Source: CAG-873 sp910578365 (GTDB lineage Bacteria > Bacteroidota > Bacteroidia > Bacteroidales > Muribaculaceae). Taken from it: a stretch of 64,000 nucleotides of DNA. The stretch lies in assembly GCA_951635545.1 (NCBI GenBank), contig OX620685.1:1-64000 (forward strand). Direction: 5' to 3'. The notes beneath the pieces were generated by a model that had not been told where the DNA came from, made no database searches, and worked only from the letters and a program-made list of their open reading frames with translations. The translations under genes and the position numbers were made by a program. This document shows, one piece after another, positions 44,844-56,254 of this stretch. Position 1 is the stretch's first letter, and every line of letters begins with the position of its first letter.

Positions 44844-47800
44844 TTAGAAAGTAACCTGAATGCCGAAAGAGAATGTCTGAGGCATAGGAGTTGTACGACC
44901 GAAGTCGGCGTATCCGGCATTGCTACCCTGTGCAGTTGCTGTAGCAGAAGTAGAGAGTTCTGGATCAAGACCATACTTACCTGCACCATTATAGAGGAAG
45001 GCAAGGTTTTCAGCCGAGAAATAGATGCGGGCACGCTGTATAAAAGCCTTCTTGGTTATATCTACAGGAAGTGTGTAACCAACTGTAAGATTCTTCAGAC
45101 GTAAGTAAGCCATATTGAGCAAATAGCGATCCTGCGGATAGAAGTTGTAGCAGCCGCGTCCCATATTTGCAGACCACTTGCCGGCACCACCAACACCTTC
45201 ATACATGTTGGGATAGGTATTGCTTTGATTTACATCGTAACCAATTATCTGGTTTGCATCATTATAAACGTAATGATTGTAGGAGTTCTGGCCTTCAAAG
45301 GTACCAATAGCCGACTGGGCCATTGGAATAACAGTAGAACCGGTAACCCACATATTACGTTTACCTACACCCTGGAAATAAAGATCGAGATCAAAGCCCT
45401 TCCATGCGCCTCCAATTCTGAAAGAGTATTCATATCGCGGCATAGCGTTGCCTATCACCTTCATATCACCATGGTCTTCAAGTGTCTGTTTTCCCGTATT
45501 AATTTCTCCATTATTGTCGAGGTCTTTGAATTTTACGTCACCGGGACCGTAAACGAAGTTGCCGGTCTGCATGCCCGTCTGATCGGCAATACCGGGCGCA
45601 TAGCCTGTCTGGGTTGCACCTGGTGCATATTTTCCATCGGCGGTATTCCAAATAAAGTCATCTACAGTAAAGTAGCGGTCAGTTTCGAATCCCCAGATAT
45701 CGCCATAGTACGTACCCTCTGTAAAGTCATTGACATTTCCAGGAGTGAATGTATATATTGCCTTGCCGGCGTTATACCACTTTGTAATTTTAGTTTTGGA
45801 ATCAGCAAATGTCGCATTAACATAGATGTCTGCATCGCCAAATGTATGGTTCCATCCAAGAGATACCTCCCATCCGTTTGTACGCAAAGATCCGTTGTTC
45901 TGCATAGGAGCCGCTGCACCAAGAACTGCAGGAAGAGTTGCACCCGGACCAAGCATGTCCTTGGTGTCGCGCTGGAACCAATCAACACTTACGTTAAGCG
46001 AGTTCTGGAAGAAACCAAGATCAAGACCTACATCAGTGGTTACGATACGTTCCCATGTAAGTGAGTTCGATACCAGAGTAGGCATTTCAAGCATTGAGAT
46101 TTTCTGGCCGTTAATTCCATTAATCCAATATGTTTCTCCCTGGTCAGTAGTTGATATTGTGGGAATAAAGCGATAATTTCCAACAGCTTCATTACCGATA
46201 TGACCATAAGAAGCACGAAGTTTGCCATTGCTCCACCAACTCTTTACAGGCTCAAAATAACCTTCTTCAGAGAAGCGATAACCAGCTGAAACCGAAGGGA
46301 AGAATGCCCACTGGTCGTTAGCCGGGAAACGACTCGATCCATCATAACGACCGTTTACTTCTAACAGATAAATACCTTTGTAGTCATAGTTGATACGACC
46401 GAAGAAACCTGCTGTCGCACGTGTCCAATTGCTTGCTGTAGTTTTATAGGTATCGCCGTTGGTGAGATCGAGATTAGGCAAGGTATAGTCCATAAGACCA
46501 AGACGCTTTGCATAAAACTCCTTATATTCCTCACGTTCTGCGGTGAAACCAAGCATTACCTTCAGATTATGTGCCTGTGCAAAAGTCTTTGCATAGGTAG
46601 CAAACACGTTAGTAGTCCACATATGGTCGCGAGAATTACTCTGCGAAGCATAAGATGAAGCCTGGGTATAAGGAGAATATACTTTACCGGGGGTTACCGT
46701 CCAGTTGTCGAACATATAGACAGGCATCTTTGTACCATCACTGTTCATATTGCGTACCGAGTAAGCAAAATCGGCCTGCAAAGTAAGTCCTTTACAAATA
46801 TCAGCAATGGCCCATGCCTGAATTCCAGTTTTGGTATATGTTGTACGATCCATATGAGCCTGAGAGTTCAGACCTATCGGATTGCGCCACTGCATAGGTT
46901 CTCCATCTGCATTTCGCTGCCATCCGTAGTTCATGAAAAATCCCGGCCAACGCCACATATACTGATAAGGATTAAGTGGCGAATTTGCGCCCGTAATTAC
47001 TGTATTGGGCAAATCAAATTCGCGTTGCGAGAAATTCATGCGTACACCGGCTCGCAGGAACTTGAATATCTGAGTTCCGACATTCAGGTTGGCCATATAA
47101 CGACGACGATTTGCTGAACTGTACTTCAACATATCTTCGCGTTCGTCATAACCGAATGAAGCACGATAATTTGTCTTGCCGCTCTGTCCTTCAAGGCTTA
47201 CATTATGTTTTTGAGAGGGAGCCACATGAAACAAAGTTTCGGCCACATCCCAATCCGCATAGTGCAACGTTGTAGGAATACCGTTTTTATCAATTATAGC
47301 ATAGTCACCCACATTATCCCAACTCTCGAACTCATGCAGTTCTACGTTATCATTATATGGCTTACCTCCATGCTGTTTCTGCCAAGCCTCGGCATAAGGT
47401 AAAAGATCCTCATACAACATACCGAACATGTCTACGTCGCCACCTGTACGATACTGCGACTGCAGAGCATTTTTAATCTGGTCAACTGTATTCAAGAACT
47501 TAGGCAACACAGTTGCGCGGCTCCACGCAAAGTTGTTATTGTATTTTACCGAAACACGGTCTTTTGAACCAGCTTCTTTAGTTGTTATAAGGATAACGCC
47601 AAAAGCTGCACGAGCACCATAAATCGATGAGGATGCGGCATCCTTTAGAACCGAAATATCCTGAATATCTTCCGGATTAAGATAGGACATGTCATCAACA
47701 GGCACTCCATCTACGACAATTAGCGGACTCGCTTTTTGTTCGTTGGTAAGAGATCCGACTCCTCGAATCTTAATCTCCGGATTAGCCGAGATATCACCAT

Positions 47801-48299
47801 TAGCAGTAGTGATAGTCAAACCGGGAACAGCTCCCTGCAGGGCATTTGCTACATCCTGTACAGGACGGCTGTCGAGAGTACGTTCAACATCCACAGATGC
47901 TACGGCACCGGTAAGGTTGGCACGTTTCTGCTCACCATAGCCTACAACCACAAGCTGGTCAAGGACTTCGGTGGTGGGCTGCAGATAAATCTGCATGTCG
48001 CGCGAAGCCGGCATCTCTACTGTCTTGTAACCCACATAGCCGATTGTAATGGGGGCGCCTACACGCGCTCTGAGAGTGAAATGGCCGAACGCATCGGTCA
48101 TAACGCCCTGGCCCTTAGCCCCGTTTGCTGAAACGGTAGCTCCAATAACGGGCTCATTGTTTTCATCATACACCGTACCGGTGATTGACTCGACACCTTG
48201 CTGCTGGGTCTGCGGCTCGGGATTTGCCAATGCGGTCATTGAACCGGACAGAGGCATTCCGCAGGTCAACATTAGAGTCACTAATAAATGTTTACTCAT
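44844..48299 (-). CDS. SusC/RagA-family TonB-linked outer-membrane transporter, unit 2
   Basis: Same 1,151-residue product as 25124-28579, with the full leader and promoter (48701-48731). Unlike phase-variable sus loci, the copies show no sequence exchange or divergence. Confidence 0.97.
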   Translation of the reverse strand: MSKHLLVTLMLTCGMPLSGSMTALANPEPQTQQQGVESITGTVYDENNEPVIGATVSANGAKGQGVMTDAFGHFTLRARVGAPITIGYVGYKTVEMPASRDMQIYLQPTTEVLDQLVVVGYGEQKRANLTGAVASVDVERTLDSRPVQDVANALQGAVPGLTITTANGDISANPEIKIRGVGSLTNEQKASPLIVVDGVPVDDMSYLNPEDIQDISVLKDAASSSIYGARAAFGVILITTKEAGSKDRVSVKYNNNFAWSRATVLPKFLNTVDQIKNALQSQYRTGGDVDMFGMLYEDLLPYAEAWQKQHGGKPYNDNVELHEFESWDNVGDYAIIDKNGIPTTLHYADWDVAETLFHVAPSQKHNVSLEGQSGKTNYRASFGYDEREDMLKYSSANRRRYMANLNVGTQIFKFLRAGVRMNFSQREFDLPNTVITGANSPLNPYQYMWRWPGFFMNYGWQRNADGEPMQWRNPIGLNSQAHMDRTTYTKTGIQAWAIADICKGLTLQADFAYSVRNMNSDGTKMPVYMFDNWTVTPGKVYSPYTQASSYASQSNSRDHMWTTNVFATYAKTFAQAHNLKVMLGFTAEREEYKEFYAKRLGLMDYTLPNLDLTNGDTYKTTASNWTRATAGFFGRINYDYKGIYLLEVNGRYDGSSRFPANDQWAFFPSVSAGYRFSEEGYFEPVKSWWSNGKLRASYGHIGNEAVGNYRFIPTISTTDQGETYWINGINGQKISMLEMPTLVSNSLTWERIVTTDVGLDLGFFQNSLNVSVDWFQRDTKDMLGPGATLPAVLGAAAPMQNNGSLRTNGWEVSLGWNHTFGDADIYVNATFADSKTKITKWYNAGKAIYTFTPGNVNDFTEGTYYGDIWGFETDRYFTVDDFIWNTADGKYAPGATQTGYAPGIADQTGMQTGNFVYGPGDVKFKDLDNNGEINTGKQTLEDHGDMKVIGNAMPRYEYSFRIGGAWKGFDLDLYFQGVGKRNMWVTGSTVIPMAQSAIGTFEGQNSYNHYVYNDANQIIGYDVNQSNTYPNMYEGVGGAGKWSANMGRGCYNFYPQDRYLLNMAYLRLKNLTVGYTLPVDITKKAFIQRARIYFSAENLAFLYNGAGKYGLDPELSTSATATAQGSNAGYADFGRTTPMPQTFSFGIQVTF

Positions 48300-49042
48300 A
48301 AGATGATGATTGGAATGAAAGTTATGTTTGCTTTGTTTTTGTTGTCTGATTTATCAGGGAGTGTGCCACTTTGATGGCAGCTCCGGATAGCTTATGTTGT
48401 CGACTTATAACTGTTCGAAAATTGTATTAATTTAAGGTAGTTACACTTAGTAAGTTTGCTTTTCGGCTTTTAACCGTAGCATTTTTAAACTCTTCAAGCG
48501 CTAAATTAATAAATATTTTTAAACTAACCGTCATAATTAACATCAATTAACTATTAACTATATTTTTTAGCCGTTATGCAATCCCTATGAGCCGGTAATT
48601 TGCCCGCACTGACCAATTAGTCAACGCTACATGCTGAATACCACTTGTTTAACATCTTGCAACGTATCATTAATAAGTTATACATCAGTTTTTTAGCGCA
48701 CAAAGGTACACATTTGCGCTGATATATACAACAACTTTTTGCATTTTCCGCCGCCAATTAGACAATTTTATCTAATTATGATTCTAAAGTCATCAGGAGT
48801 ACACATTATAATTAAGACCCCCGTCACCCCAATGCGGCCGCAGCTGCGCGACTAAAGAACCGGGCGACAATGGAAACTCCCGCAACACAATGCACCAAAG
48901 AACAATCAGCAACACATCACGGCTCTTTCATTTAAACTAAAATAAAGAGCACATCCTCCCTTACCCGCTTCAGTCCGGAGCGGGTAATTTTTCTATGTCT
49001 GTATGTCAAAAGGTTATCCTGTTATCAAAATCTTGTTTTTTT
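48300..49042. other. Long susC leader and downstream non-coding region, unit 2
   Basis: Same 743-base non-coding region as 28580-29322, including the plus-strand box (48451-48458) and the orphan terminator (48961-48992). Confidence 0.5.
48961..48992 (+). terminator. Plus-strand terminator with no gene before it, unit 2
   Basis: Same stem and T-run as 29241-29272. Confidence 0.75.
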
Positions 49043-49487
49043 TCAGTTTTGGCTTAAAAATCGCATCAGCCTGGTAAAGCTCATAGAGACATGTCTCATC
49101 AGTTCGGCTATGCCTTTATTTTTGTCCGATCGTTTTTTGCGGAGTCCTTTCCATATTGAGAACACCGAGTAGACTATTCTTTGTATAGTGTCGAGGTTTC
49201 GGGCGGCTCTTGTCGACTTGCGTTTTATATTGTCCTGCTGAAGATTGTAGTCCAGCCCCCAGTGCATGCTTTCTATCGACCAGTGGTTGCGCACAATGGT
49301 GCCGGGCTTCGGGGTATCTGCCGGCATGCTGCTGACGTACAAACGTTTTTCCGAGGTGTGTATCCCTGTTGACTTTTTGACTGTGGATGATTCATACTCA
49401 ATGATGGTCATGTTTCCGCCCCATTTCTCTTTGTCGGCGATGATGTCCAGTCCGTCATATATGCGGTAGGTGTCTAGTCCGGAAAAG
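49043..49487 (-). pseudogene. ISAs1-family transposase, C-terminal remnant, unit 2
   Basis: Same remnant as 29323-29767, cut at the same base by the IS3-family element. Confidence 0.85.
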
Positions 49488-49520
49488 TGTTGACCGTCAG
49501 ATTCAACATTTTTTAGTAAA

Positions 49521-50021
49521 ATGTGTGAAGAAAACAAAAAATTCTGGGACGAATCTCAGATTTCGGCAATCAATGCCTGGCACAGCAGCGGAAAAAGTTT
49601 CAGTCAGATTGACGAGGAATACAATTTTGCGGTCGGGACATTGTTTACAATAGTAAATGCAATCCCGGACTATCGCGGCACACGGTCAAGCATCAGCAAA
49701 TGGCTGCGCCGCATGACGGGAGCATTAATTCCCGGCTCCGGATGCCGGACAACAAAGGCCATATCGTCCCTGGCAACTCCGGCACAAACGACAAAAAAGA
49801 AAGGAATGACAAAGAAAACCTCTCCCACTACCAGGCTCACGGATACCGAGCAGACCATACTGGATCTAACACGCAAGTTAAACGCCGCCACCAGAAAGAT
49901 AGAGAAACTGGAGGCTGACAGGAAAAAGGCAGAGCTGCGTGAAGAGTTCCAGAGTGGTGTCATCGCCGAATACAAGAAGCTTGTAAAGCCTGCGCAGTCA
50001 AAAAAATCAACTACCAAGTAG
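49521..50021 (+). CDS. IS3-family OrfA-like protein, unit 2
   Basis: Same 166-residue product as 29801-30301, with the A7 slippery site at 50000-50006. Confidence 0.75.
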   Translation: MCEENKKFWDESQISAINAWHSSGKSFSQIDEEYNFAVGTLFTIVNAIPDYRGTRSSISKWLRRMTGALIPGSGCRTTKAISSLATPAQTTKKKGMTKKTSPTTRLTDTEQTILDLTRKLNAATRKIEKLEADRKKAELREEFQSGVIAEYKKLVKPAQSKKSTTK

Positions 50022-50023
50022 CC

Positions 50024-50905
50024 ATGCGCTTGCGCATGTCCCGTGACCTGAGTGTCAGCGAGGCATGCGGGTTGCTTGGGGTGACTAAACAAGCGTGGTA
50101 TGCCTTTTTCAAAAGGTCGTTCAAGGATGCCATTGACGAAGACCGCATCCTGGAATGCGTTCGCTCGATACGAGAGGATCTTCCGGCACTCGGAGTCAGA
50201 AAGATGAAGGACAGGTTACGTAAGGAGTTCTGTCTCGACATAGGCCGTGACCGCCTGTTCGATATCATGAACAGGCATAATCTTCTGATACGTCCCCGAG
50301 TCCGCAGGACAAGGACAACCTTCTCCGATCACGGAATGAAGGTCTATCCGGATCTACGGAAAGACTTCGCGCCTGATGACATAAACCAGTTGTGGGTAAG
50401 CGACATAACATATATATGGCTTCCTGATCAGAATACATTTTACTATCTGTTTCTGATTACGGATGCCTATTCGAAGAAAATAGTGGGATGGGAGATTGCC
50501 GATAACATGCGGCATGAGAACGCCATGACGGCATTGAAGATGGCTTTCAGGCAATGCAGGAGAGGTCAGCATCCCATACACCACTCGGACAAGGGACTTC
50601 AGTATTGTGCCAAACCCTACGTGGAAATGCTTCGTAGACGCCACGCCCGAATCAGCATGACGGAAGGGCACGACCCACGTAACAACGGAATTGCCGAAAG
50701 GGTAAACGGCATACTTAAAGAGGAGTTTCTGAAGCATATGGACGTAAGGAAGGACAACATACGGCAGGTGCTGGAGGATGTAATCAACACTTACCATACC
50801 CGCCGACCGCACCTCAGTCTCGGCATGCTGACTCCCGATGAAGTGCATCGCGGAGCGGTACCCGGACGTAAGCTCTGGAAAAAATATTACCTGAAATCTG
50901 CATGA
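50024..50905 (+). CDS. IS3-family OrfB transposase, unit 2
   Basis: Same 293-residue product as 30304-31185, with the DD(35)E triad intact. Confidence 0.92.
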   Translation: MRLRMSRDLSVSEACGLLGVTKQAWYAFFKRSFKDAIDEDRILECVRSIREDLPALGVRKMKDRLRKEFCLDIGRDRLFDIMNRHNLLIRPRVRRTRTTFSDHGMKVYPDLRKDFAPDDINQLWVSDITYIWLPDQNTFYYLFLITDAYSKKIVGWEIADNMRHENAMTALKMAFRQCRRGQHPIHHSDKGLQYCAKPYVEMLRRRHARISMTEGHDPRNNGIAERVNGILKEEFLKHMDVRKDNIRQVLEDVINTYHTRRPHLSLGMLTPDEVHRGAVPGRKLWKKYYLKSA

Positions 50906-51212
50906 GTCAAGATTTTTCAGTACTTTTGCATACCCCAACCGACGGGACTGACGGTGATTGCACTGCAAGTCTCAAAAATCCCCGGGGCATCGAGCCCCGG
51001 AGGATTTTACCCCAACCTCGGGGATCTCAGGCTCATACCTGCATGTCTCCACAGTCTTCGGACTGTTTAACATTCATTCATAATCTCAAACCCTCTGACC
51101 CGTCAATATTTTTCAGGACGCCACACTCTGATGAACTAATGCCACAATCTCTGAGTTTCGTTTCCAAAATTAGCAAACTTACATTAAAATTTGAACAGCA
51201 ATAAATACTTCA
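50906..51212. other. Junction region between units 2 and 3
   Basis: Same 307 bases as 31186-31492: -7 box at 50921-50928, hairpins at 50977-51006 and 51051-51066, boundary at 51125/51126. That the second junction is identical to the first shows both came from one event followed by copying (or from one assembly loop). Confidence 0.7.
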
Positions 51213-51821
51213 ATGAAAAAATATATTATTATACTTCTGATGTCAGTGGCCGCGGTGGCCGCGCACGCACAATTCCGTTACGGTCCGGCGGCCGGTGTGA
51301 CTGTTACCGACCTTAAATTTAAACAAGACCTGGTAAGCGTGGACCAGACCGTTGGCGGTACTGCCGGAATTCAATGCGAAATGATGTTTCCCGGCATTGG
51401 CTTCGGCATCGATTTCGGCCTTATGTATAACCTCATGGGGGCCAAGGTAAATCTGGGCGAGAAGAAAATTTGGTCTGTCGACGGCTACGGCAACGAACGC
51501 CTGGCCCTGCACTATATACAGATACCGTTGCATCTGCGCTTCAAATGGACACGCATGGAAGGTCTTGAAGACTATATTGCGCCCTTTGTGTACGGTGGCC
51601 CCGACTTTACCATCCTTGCGGCACACGGCAAATGCGACGCCATGAAGTATGCCGGAGGCGAACTGGGGCTTACCGCAGGCCTCGGCTTCGAATTATATAA
51701 GAAATGGCAGATTTCGGCCAGCCATACCTGGGGTATGACATACGCCATGAAGGCTCAGCTGCTCGACAACTGGAGCGCCCGCAACCGCGAGTGGACTGTC
51801 CGCCTGGCCTATTTCTTCTGA
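51213..51821 (+). CDS. Outer-membrane beta-barrel protein, unit 3
   Basis: Same 202-residue product as 11773-12381, with the same IS3-derived upstream region as the unit 2 copy. Confidence 0.85.
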   Translation: MKKYIIILLMSVAAVAAHAQFRYGPAAGVTVTDLKFKQDLVSVDQTVGGTAGIQCEMMFPGIGFGIDFGLMYNLMGAKVNLGEKKIWSVDGYGNERLALHYIQIPLHLRFKWTRMEGLEDYIAPFVYGGPDFTILAAHGKCDAMKYAGGELGLTAGLGFELYKKWQISASHTWGMTYAMKAQLLDNWSARNREWTVRLAYFF

Positions 51822-52123
51822 TAAACACTGCTCTGAAAATATTTTCGGCCATAGCCTGAGCGCGATTCTCTATGCAGAACAGCAGGCTATGGCCGATGTT
51901 ATGTTTCGGTGCATCACCGCGCCGCTATTTCGACCCCGTTCACCAATATTTGTCAACACCGGGGAGGTCAAGCGTCGTGCATATATGTTCGCGCAGTGAG
52001 AGAGCAATGCGGTTGCATTGAGTTCGAAACAAGCGGAGGCGGATACATGACGATTGGCCGAGGCAATGGTATCTTATGCCACGGACAACCGAGAATAATA
52101 AATTCGCGATGGGTAACGGGGTC

Positions 52124-53152
52124 TTATACCGGCAGTGTGCCCGGAGCGGTGAGTATGCGGTACATCAGTTCGTGGAAGAGTTCGTATTCGTTACGCCGCG
52201 AGCCATTACCTTTCACCCGGCAGTCAAAGTCGCGCAGGGCATGGATTATCTCTATAACCTTGAATGCATTATAATTCTGCAGGCCTGCCATATAGCGTTT
52301 GGCCTGTATGGGGGCTTTCAGTTTCATCACGCCCATGATTGACCGCTCGCTCTTGTCGGGGGTATAGTGCAGTATCATAAGGTCGGAAAAGAAGCCGAAC
52401 AGCGAGGCCACCACCGGAATGGTAGGATTGCCCTTGGGATTGCCTCTGAAGGCATTGACTATAGTGAACACCTTCAGACTATCCTTGAATGCCAGGGCTT
52501 CGATAAGCTCAAATGTGTTGTACTCCTTGCTTATGCCTATGTGCTGCTCCACTGCCTCAGGTGTGACCTTTGCCCTCGGGGGCAGTATGCCGGCGAGTTT
52601 GTCGATTTCGTTGTAAAGCCGGCTCAGGTCGGTGCCTATATGCTGGGCAAGCATATCGATGGCCTTGGGGTCGGCCGAGAGTTTTTTTGCCGACAGGCAT
52701 CGCTGGATTTCCTGTTTAATCTGGCTGTCATACAGCTTTTTGGTTTCAAATACCTCCACATGAGGTTTCTTGCACGCCGCCAGCAAATCTTTGCCTTTGG
52801 CCTTCTCACCTCGGCAACAGATTACAAATATGGTCTGCGGATTCGGCGCGTCCACATAGTGATGATATCGGTTGAGTTCGTCGGCTTTCAGCGCCTGTGC
52901 TTCCTTGAGAATAACCAACTGACGTTCCACACCGAAAGGCGCCTGCCTGCATACACTCATCACAGTATCGGGCTCGACGCGCGGGGCATAGAACACATGC
53001 ATGTTGAAATCGCGCTCGTCTTCCGGGATAATCTTTTCGAAATCCTCGACCAGCCGGTCGATATAGTATCCCTCCTCGCCGTGCAGGAGATAAACCGCTT
53101 TGTACTGGCGGGCGGAAAGCATGGTTCGCAGTGCGTCGAAAGTCAGAGCCAT
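52124..53152 (-). CDS. holA: DNA polymerase III, delta subunit, unit 3
   Basis: Same 342-residue product as 12684-13712; third copy. Confidence 0.93.
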   Translation of the reverse strand: MALTFDALRTMLSARQYKAVYLLHGEEGYYIDRLVEDFEKIIPEDERDFNMHVFYAPRVEPDTVMSVCRQAPFGVERQLVILKEAQALKADELNRYHHYVDAPNPQTIFVICCRGEKAKGKDLLAACKKPHVEVFETKKLYDSQIKQEIQRCLSAKKLSADPKAIDMLAQHIGTDLSRLYNEIDKLAGILPPRAKVTPEAVEQHIGISKEYNTFELIEALAFKDSLKVFTIVNAFRGNPKGNPTIPVVASLFGFFSDLMILHYTPDKSERSIMGVMKLKAPIQAKRYMAGLQNYNAFKVIEIIHALRDFDCRVKGNGSRRNEYELFHELMYRILTAPGTLPV

Positions 53153-53223
53153 ATATTTATGGAACGAAATATGATTATATGGAAATATTTGTGTAAATTT
53201 ACAAAAAAAATCGCGAACAAACC

Positions 53224-53670
53224 ATGCCCGAAGGATTAAATTTACCTAAGTTCGATGTAAAAGTACGCAATGGCGAAAACGGCCCGCAGATATTCGACCC
53301 CCTGCGGGGCCGGTGGGTTGCGCTTACTCCCGAGGAATGGGTTCGCCAGCACTTTGTAAACTATCTGATTGCGGTAAAGAACTACCCCCAGGCTCTTATG
53401 GCCAACGAGGTTCAGCTGAAATTCAACGGTATGAGCCGCCGCTGCGATACCGTGGTGTACGACCAAAGTTTCCACCCTCTTGTGGTTGTGGAATACAAAC
53501 GCGCTACCGTGCCGGTGACCCAACGGGTATTCGACCAGATAGCGCGCTATAACATTACTATGGGGGCCCGCTGGCTGATAGTGAGCAATGGAGTGCATCA
53601 CTACTGCTGCCGCATAGAGGCCGGCTCATACAGCTTTGTACGCGATATTCCGGCCTGGTCCGAACTCTGA
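53224..53670 (+). CDS. HsdR_N-type PD-(D/E)xK domain protein, unit 3
   Basis: Same 148-residue product as 13784-14230. Confidence 0.82.
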   Translation: MPEGLNLPKFDVKVRNGENGPQIFDPLRGRWVALTPEEWVRQHFVNYLIAVKNYPQALMANEVQLKFNGMSRRCDTVVYDQSFHPLVVVEYKRATVPVTQRVFDQIARYNITMGARWLIVSNGVHHYCCRIEAGSYSFVRDIPAWSEL

Positions 53671-53703
53671 CCCCGGAGTGAAGGCAGGGATGCCTCCGCT
53701 TCA

Positions 53704-56118
53704 TCAGTCGAAAGCTCCGTCGACACTCTCCTCTGCCTGCTCCTCGAATGGCTCGTAAAGCTCGCCGCCGCACAGATTCACATCGGACGGGAACTTAAAT
53801 CTCGACTGCTGGCTGTAAGGCAGGTTGCGGTCGGCATATACCTTGGTCATATATTTGCCATAGATTGGCAGAGCCATAGATGCGCCCTGGCCCTGCGCCA
53901 TGCTGTTGAAGTGGATATAGCGTTCGTCGCCGCCTACCCACACGCCCGACACCAAATCGGGGGTAAAGCCCATAAACCAGCCATCGGCATTGAAGTTGGT
54001 AGTACCGGTCTTGCCGCCGGTTTCGGCTTTAATATTGAAAGGCGCGCGACGCAGTCGGTTGCCGGTACCGCTGTCGACTACATTGAGCAGAATCGACAGT
54101 ATCTTATAATAGGCCGCACGACTGATAACCTCGCTGTGGCGCGGAGTAAATGTGCTTATTATGTTGCCGTTGTTATCGGCTATGGCTGTTACGAACAAGG
54201 GGTCGGAACGCATGCCGCCGTTGGCAAAGGCCGTATATGCCGTGACCATTTCCTTCACTGACACCTCACAGGGGCCGAGAGCGAGCGATTTCACTGCCGG
54301 CAACTGGTTGGTGATACCGAAGGCGTGCATGCGGTCAACCAGAGGCTGGGCGCCGAATTCATCAATCAGGCGGGCCGAAATCCAGTTGTTCGAGTTGGTG
54401 AGGGCCCACCGCAGGTCGACCATCTCGCCAACACGCGATGTTCCGGAGTTGCGCGGGGCCCATGGGCGTCCGTTCTCGTCGTAAAGCACCGGCTGGGCAT
54501 TGAGATACATCGAACACGGAGTCTTGCCCTGCTCCATGGCATAGGTGTAGAGAAATGGCTTGATTGTCGAACCAATCTGACGGCGACCGGTCGACACCAT
54601 GTCGTACTGGAAGAAGCGGAAGTCGGGACCGCCCACATATGCCTTCACATAGCCGTTGGTGGGGTCCATGCTCATAAAGCCGGTGCGCAGGAACGATTTT
54701 GTGTATAAAATCGAGTCGCGCGGAGTCATCACAGTATCCACAGCGCCGCGGTAGCTGAACACAGTCATCTCGCAAGCACGGTCGAATTCCTTTTCAATCT
54801 CGCTCTCACTCTTGCCTGCGAGCTTGCCTATGCGCCACCGTTCGCTCTGGTGCATTGCATTCTTAATCAAGTTCTGGCGAGCCTTGGCCGAGAGTTCAGC
54901 CGGATTGCTGGTATAAGGAGCGGTGCTGCTGTTGCGTTTCTCGCGGAAGAACTGATTCTGCAGCGAACGCATGTGTTCGTCGACAGCTTCCTCGGCATAC
55001 TTCTGCATACGCGAGTCGATGGTGGTATAAATGCGCAGACCGTCCTGATAGAGGTTGTAATAGCTACCGTCGGCCTTAGGATTTTTCTGTATCCATCCGT
55101 AAAGGGGGTTAATTTCCCACTCTATCGAGTCGTCGACGAAACCCTGGCGGTCCCACGACGCATAATCCTGGCGATGAGGTTTTTTAGCGGTAAGGTAACG
55201 GCGCAATTCCTCTCTGAAGTATGGCGCAAGACCCTCTTTATGGTCCACTCGGTGAAAGTCGAGTTCTACAGGCAAGGCACACAGCGAATCGCGTTCGGCC
55301 TCGCTAATCATGTCGGCCTTATACATCTGGTCGAACACCACATTGCGGCGGTCGCGGGTGCGCTCGGGATAGCGTACCGGGTTGAAGTAAGACGGATTCT
55401 TGACCATGCCTACCAGCAGAGCCGCTTCCTGCAGGTTGAGTTCGCCGGCATCCTTGTTGAAGTACACCTTCGCGGCCGACTTAATGCCCACGGCGTTATA
55501 CAGGAAGTCGAACTGGTTGAGATACATCTTTATAATCTCTTCCTTGCTGTAGAAGCGCTCGAGCTTTATAGCTATCATCCACTCGATAGGCTTCTGTATG
55601 GCACGTTCCAGCAGCCCCTTGCTCGAGGGGCTGTAAAGCTGCTTAGCCAACTGCTGGGTTATAGTCGAGCCGCCTCCGGCGTTCTTCTGCCCCATCAGCA
55701 CAGTTTTGAACAGAGCGCGGTTGAGTGCGCGGAAGTCAATGCCCGAATGGTCTTCGAAGCGTGAGTCTTCGGTGGCGATAAGAGCGTTTACCACATAGGG
55801 CGAGATTTCGTCGAAGTCGGCATACACGCGGTTACCTGTGTTGGCAAAATAGCGTCCAATCTCCTCTCCGTCGGCGCTATACACAATTGACGCGAATTTG
55901 TCGCGCGGATTTTTAAGCTCCTCCACCGGAGGCATATAGCCAATCACGCCATTATACACAAGAATAAAAATAGCAAAGAACATAAATGCCCCTATGGCCA
56001 GCCCTCCCCATATCCACGCTATAATACGTCGGTTACGAGCCTGAACCTTAGGTGATTTAGCATTAGTGTCGGCCCCAACCGGCCGCTGTTTATTGTCGTT
56101 GTGGCTGATTTTATCCAT
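53704..56118 (-). CDS. Penicillin-binding protein 1A, unit 3
   Basis: Same 804-residue product as 14264-16678; promoter at 56139-56169. Confidence 0.96.
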   Translation of the reverse strand: MDKISHNDNKQRPVGADTNAKSPKVQARNRRIIAWIWGGLAIGAFMFFAIFILVYNGVIGYMPPVEELKNPRDKFASIVYSADGEEIGRYFANTGNRVYADFDEISPYVVNALIATEDSRFEDHSGIDFRALNRALFKTVLMGQKNAGGGSTITQQLAKQLYSPSSKGLLERAIQKPIEWMIAIKLERFYSKEEIIKMYLNQFDFLYNAVGIKSAAKVYFNKDAGELNLQEAALLVGMVKNPSYFNPVRYPERTRDRRNVVFDQMYKADMISEAERDSLCALPVELDFHRVDHKEGLAPYFREELRRYLTAKKPHRQDYASWDRQGFVDDSIEWEINPLYGWIQKNPKADGSYYNLYQDGLRIYTTIDSRMQKYAEEAVDEHMRSLQNQFFREKRNSSTAPYTSNPAELSAKARQNLIKNAMHQSERWRIGKLAGKSESEIEKEFDRACEMTVFSYRGAVDTVMTPRDSILYTKSFLRTGFMSMDPTNGYVKAYVGGPDFRFFQYDMVSTGRRQIGSTIKPFLYTYAMEQGKTPCSMYLNAQPVLYDENGRPWAPRNSGTSRVGEMVDLRWALTNSNNWISARLIDEFGAQPLVDRMHAFGITNQLPAVKSLALGPCEVSVKEMVTAYTAFANGGMRSDPLFVTAIADNNGNIISTFTPRHSEVISRAAYYKILSILLNVVDSGTGNRLRRAPFNIKAETGGKTGTTNFNADGWFMGFTPDLVSGVWVGGDERYIHFNSMAQGQGASMALPIYGKYMTKVYADRNLPYSQQSRFKFPSDVNLCGGELYEPFEEQAEESVDGAFD

Positions 56119-56202
56119 AGTCTTACTGTTTCAATCAGCAAAGTTACTACAAAATATCGGAGTTGGCAAGTGAAAATTCCCAAACGGAGTGTGGCGGACA
56201 CG

Positions 56203-56230
56203 AAAAAAGCCCCGTCGATAAGGCGGGGCT
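56203..56230 (-). terminator. Terminator of rpmB-rpmG-DUF4295, unit 3
   Basis: Same hairpin and T-run as 16763-16790. Confidence 0.88.
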
Positions 56231-56254
56231 AAATATTGATATTGTATAGGGTTC

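Larger units (their letters stand above)
49488..50962 (+). mobile_element. IS3-family insertion sequence, unit 2
   Basis: Same element as 29768-31242; ends approximate for the same reason. Confidence 0.65.
31406..51125. repeat. Tandem repeat unit 2 (19,720 bp)
   Basis: Second full unit. It includes all genes of unit 1 at +19,720 and the same IS982, ISAs1 and IS3 insertions. Bounded on both sides by the same junction sequence (CCACA before CTCTGATGAAC). Confidence 0.97.
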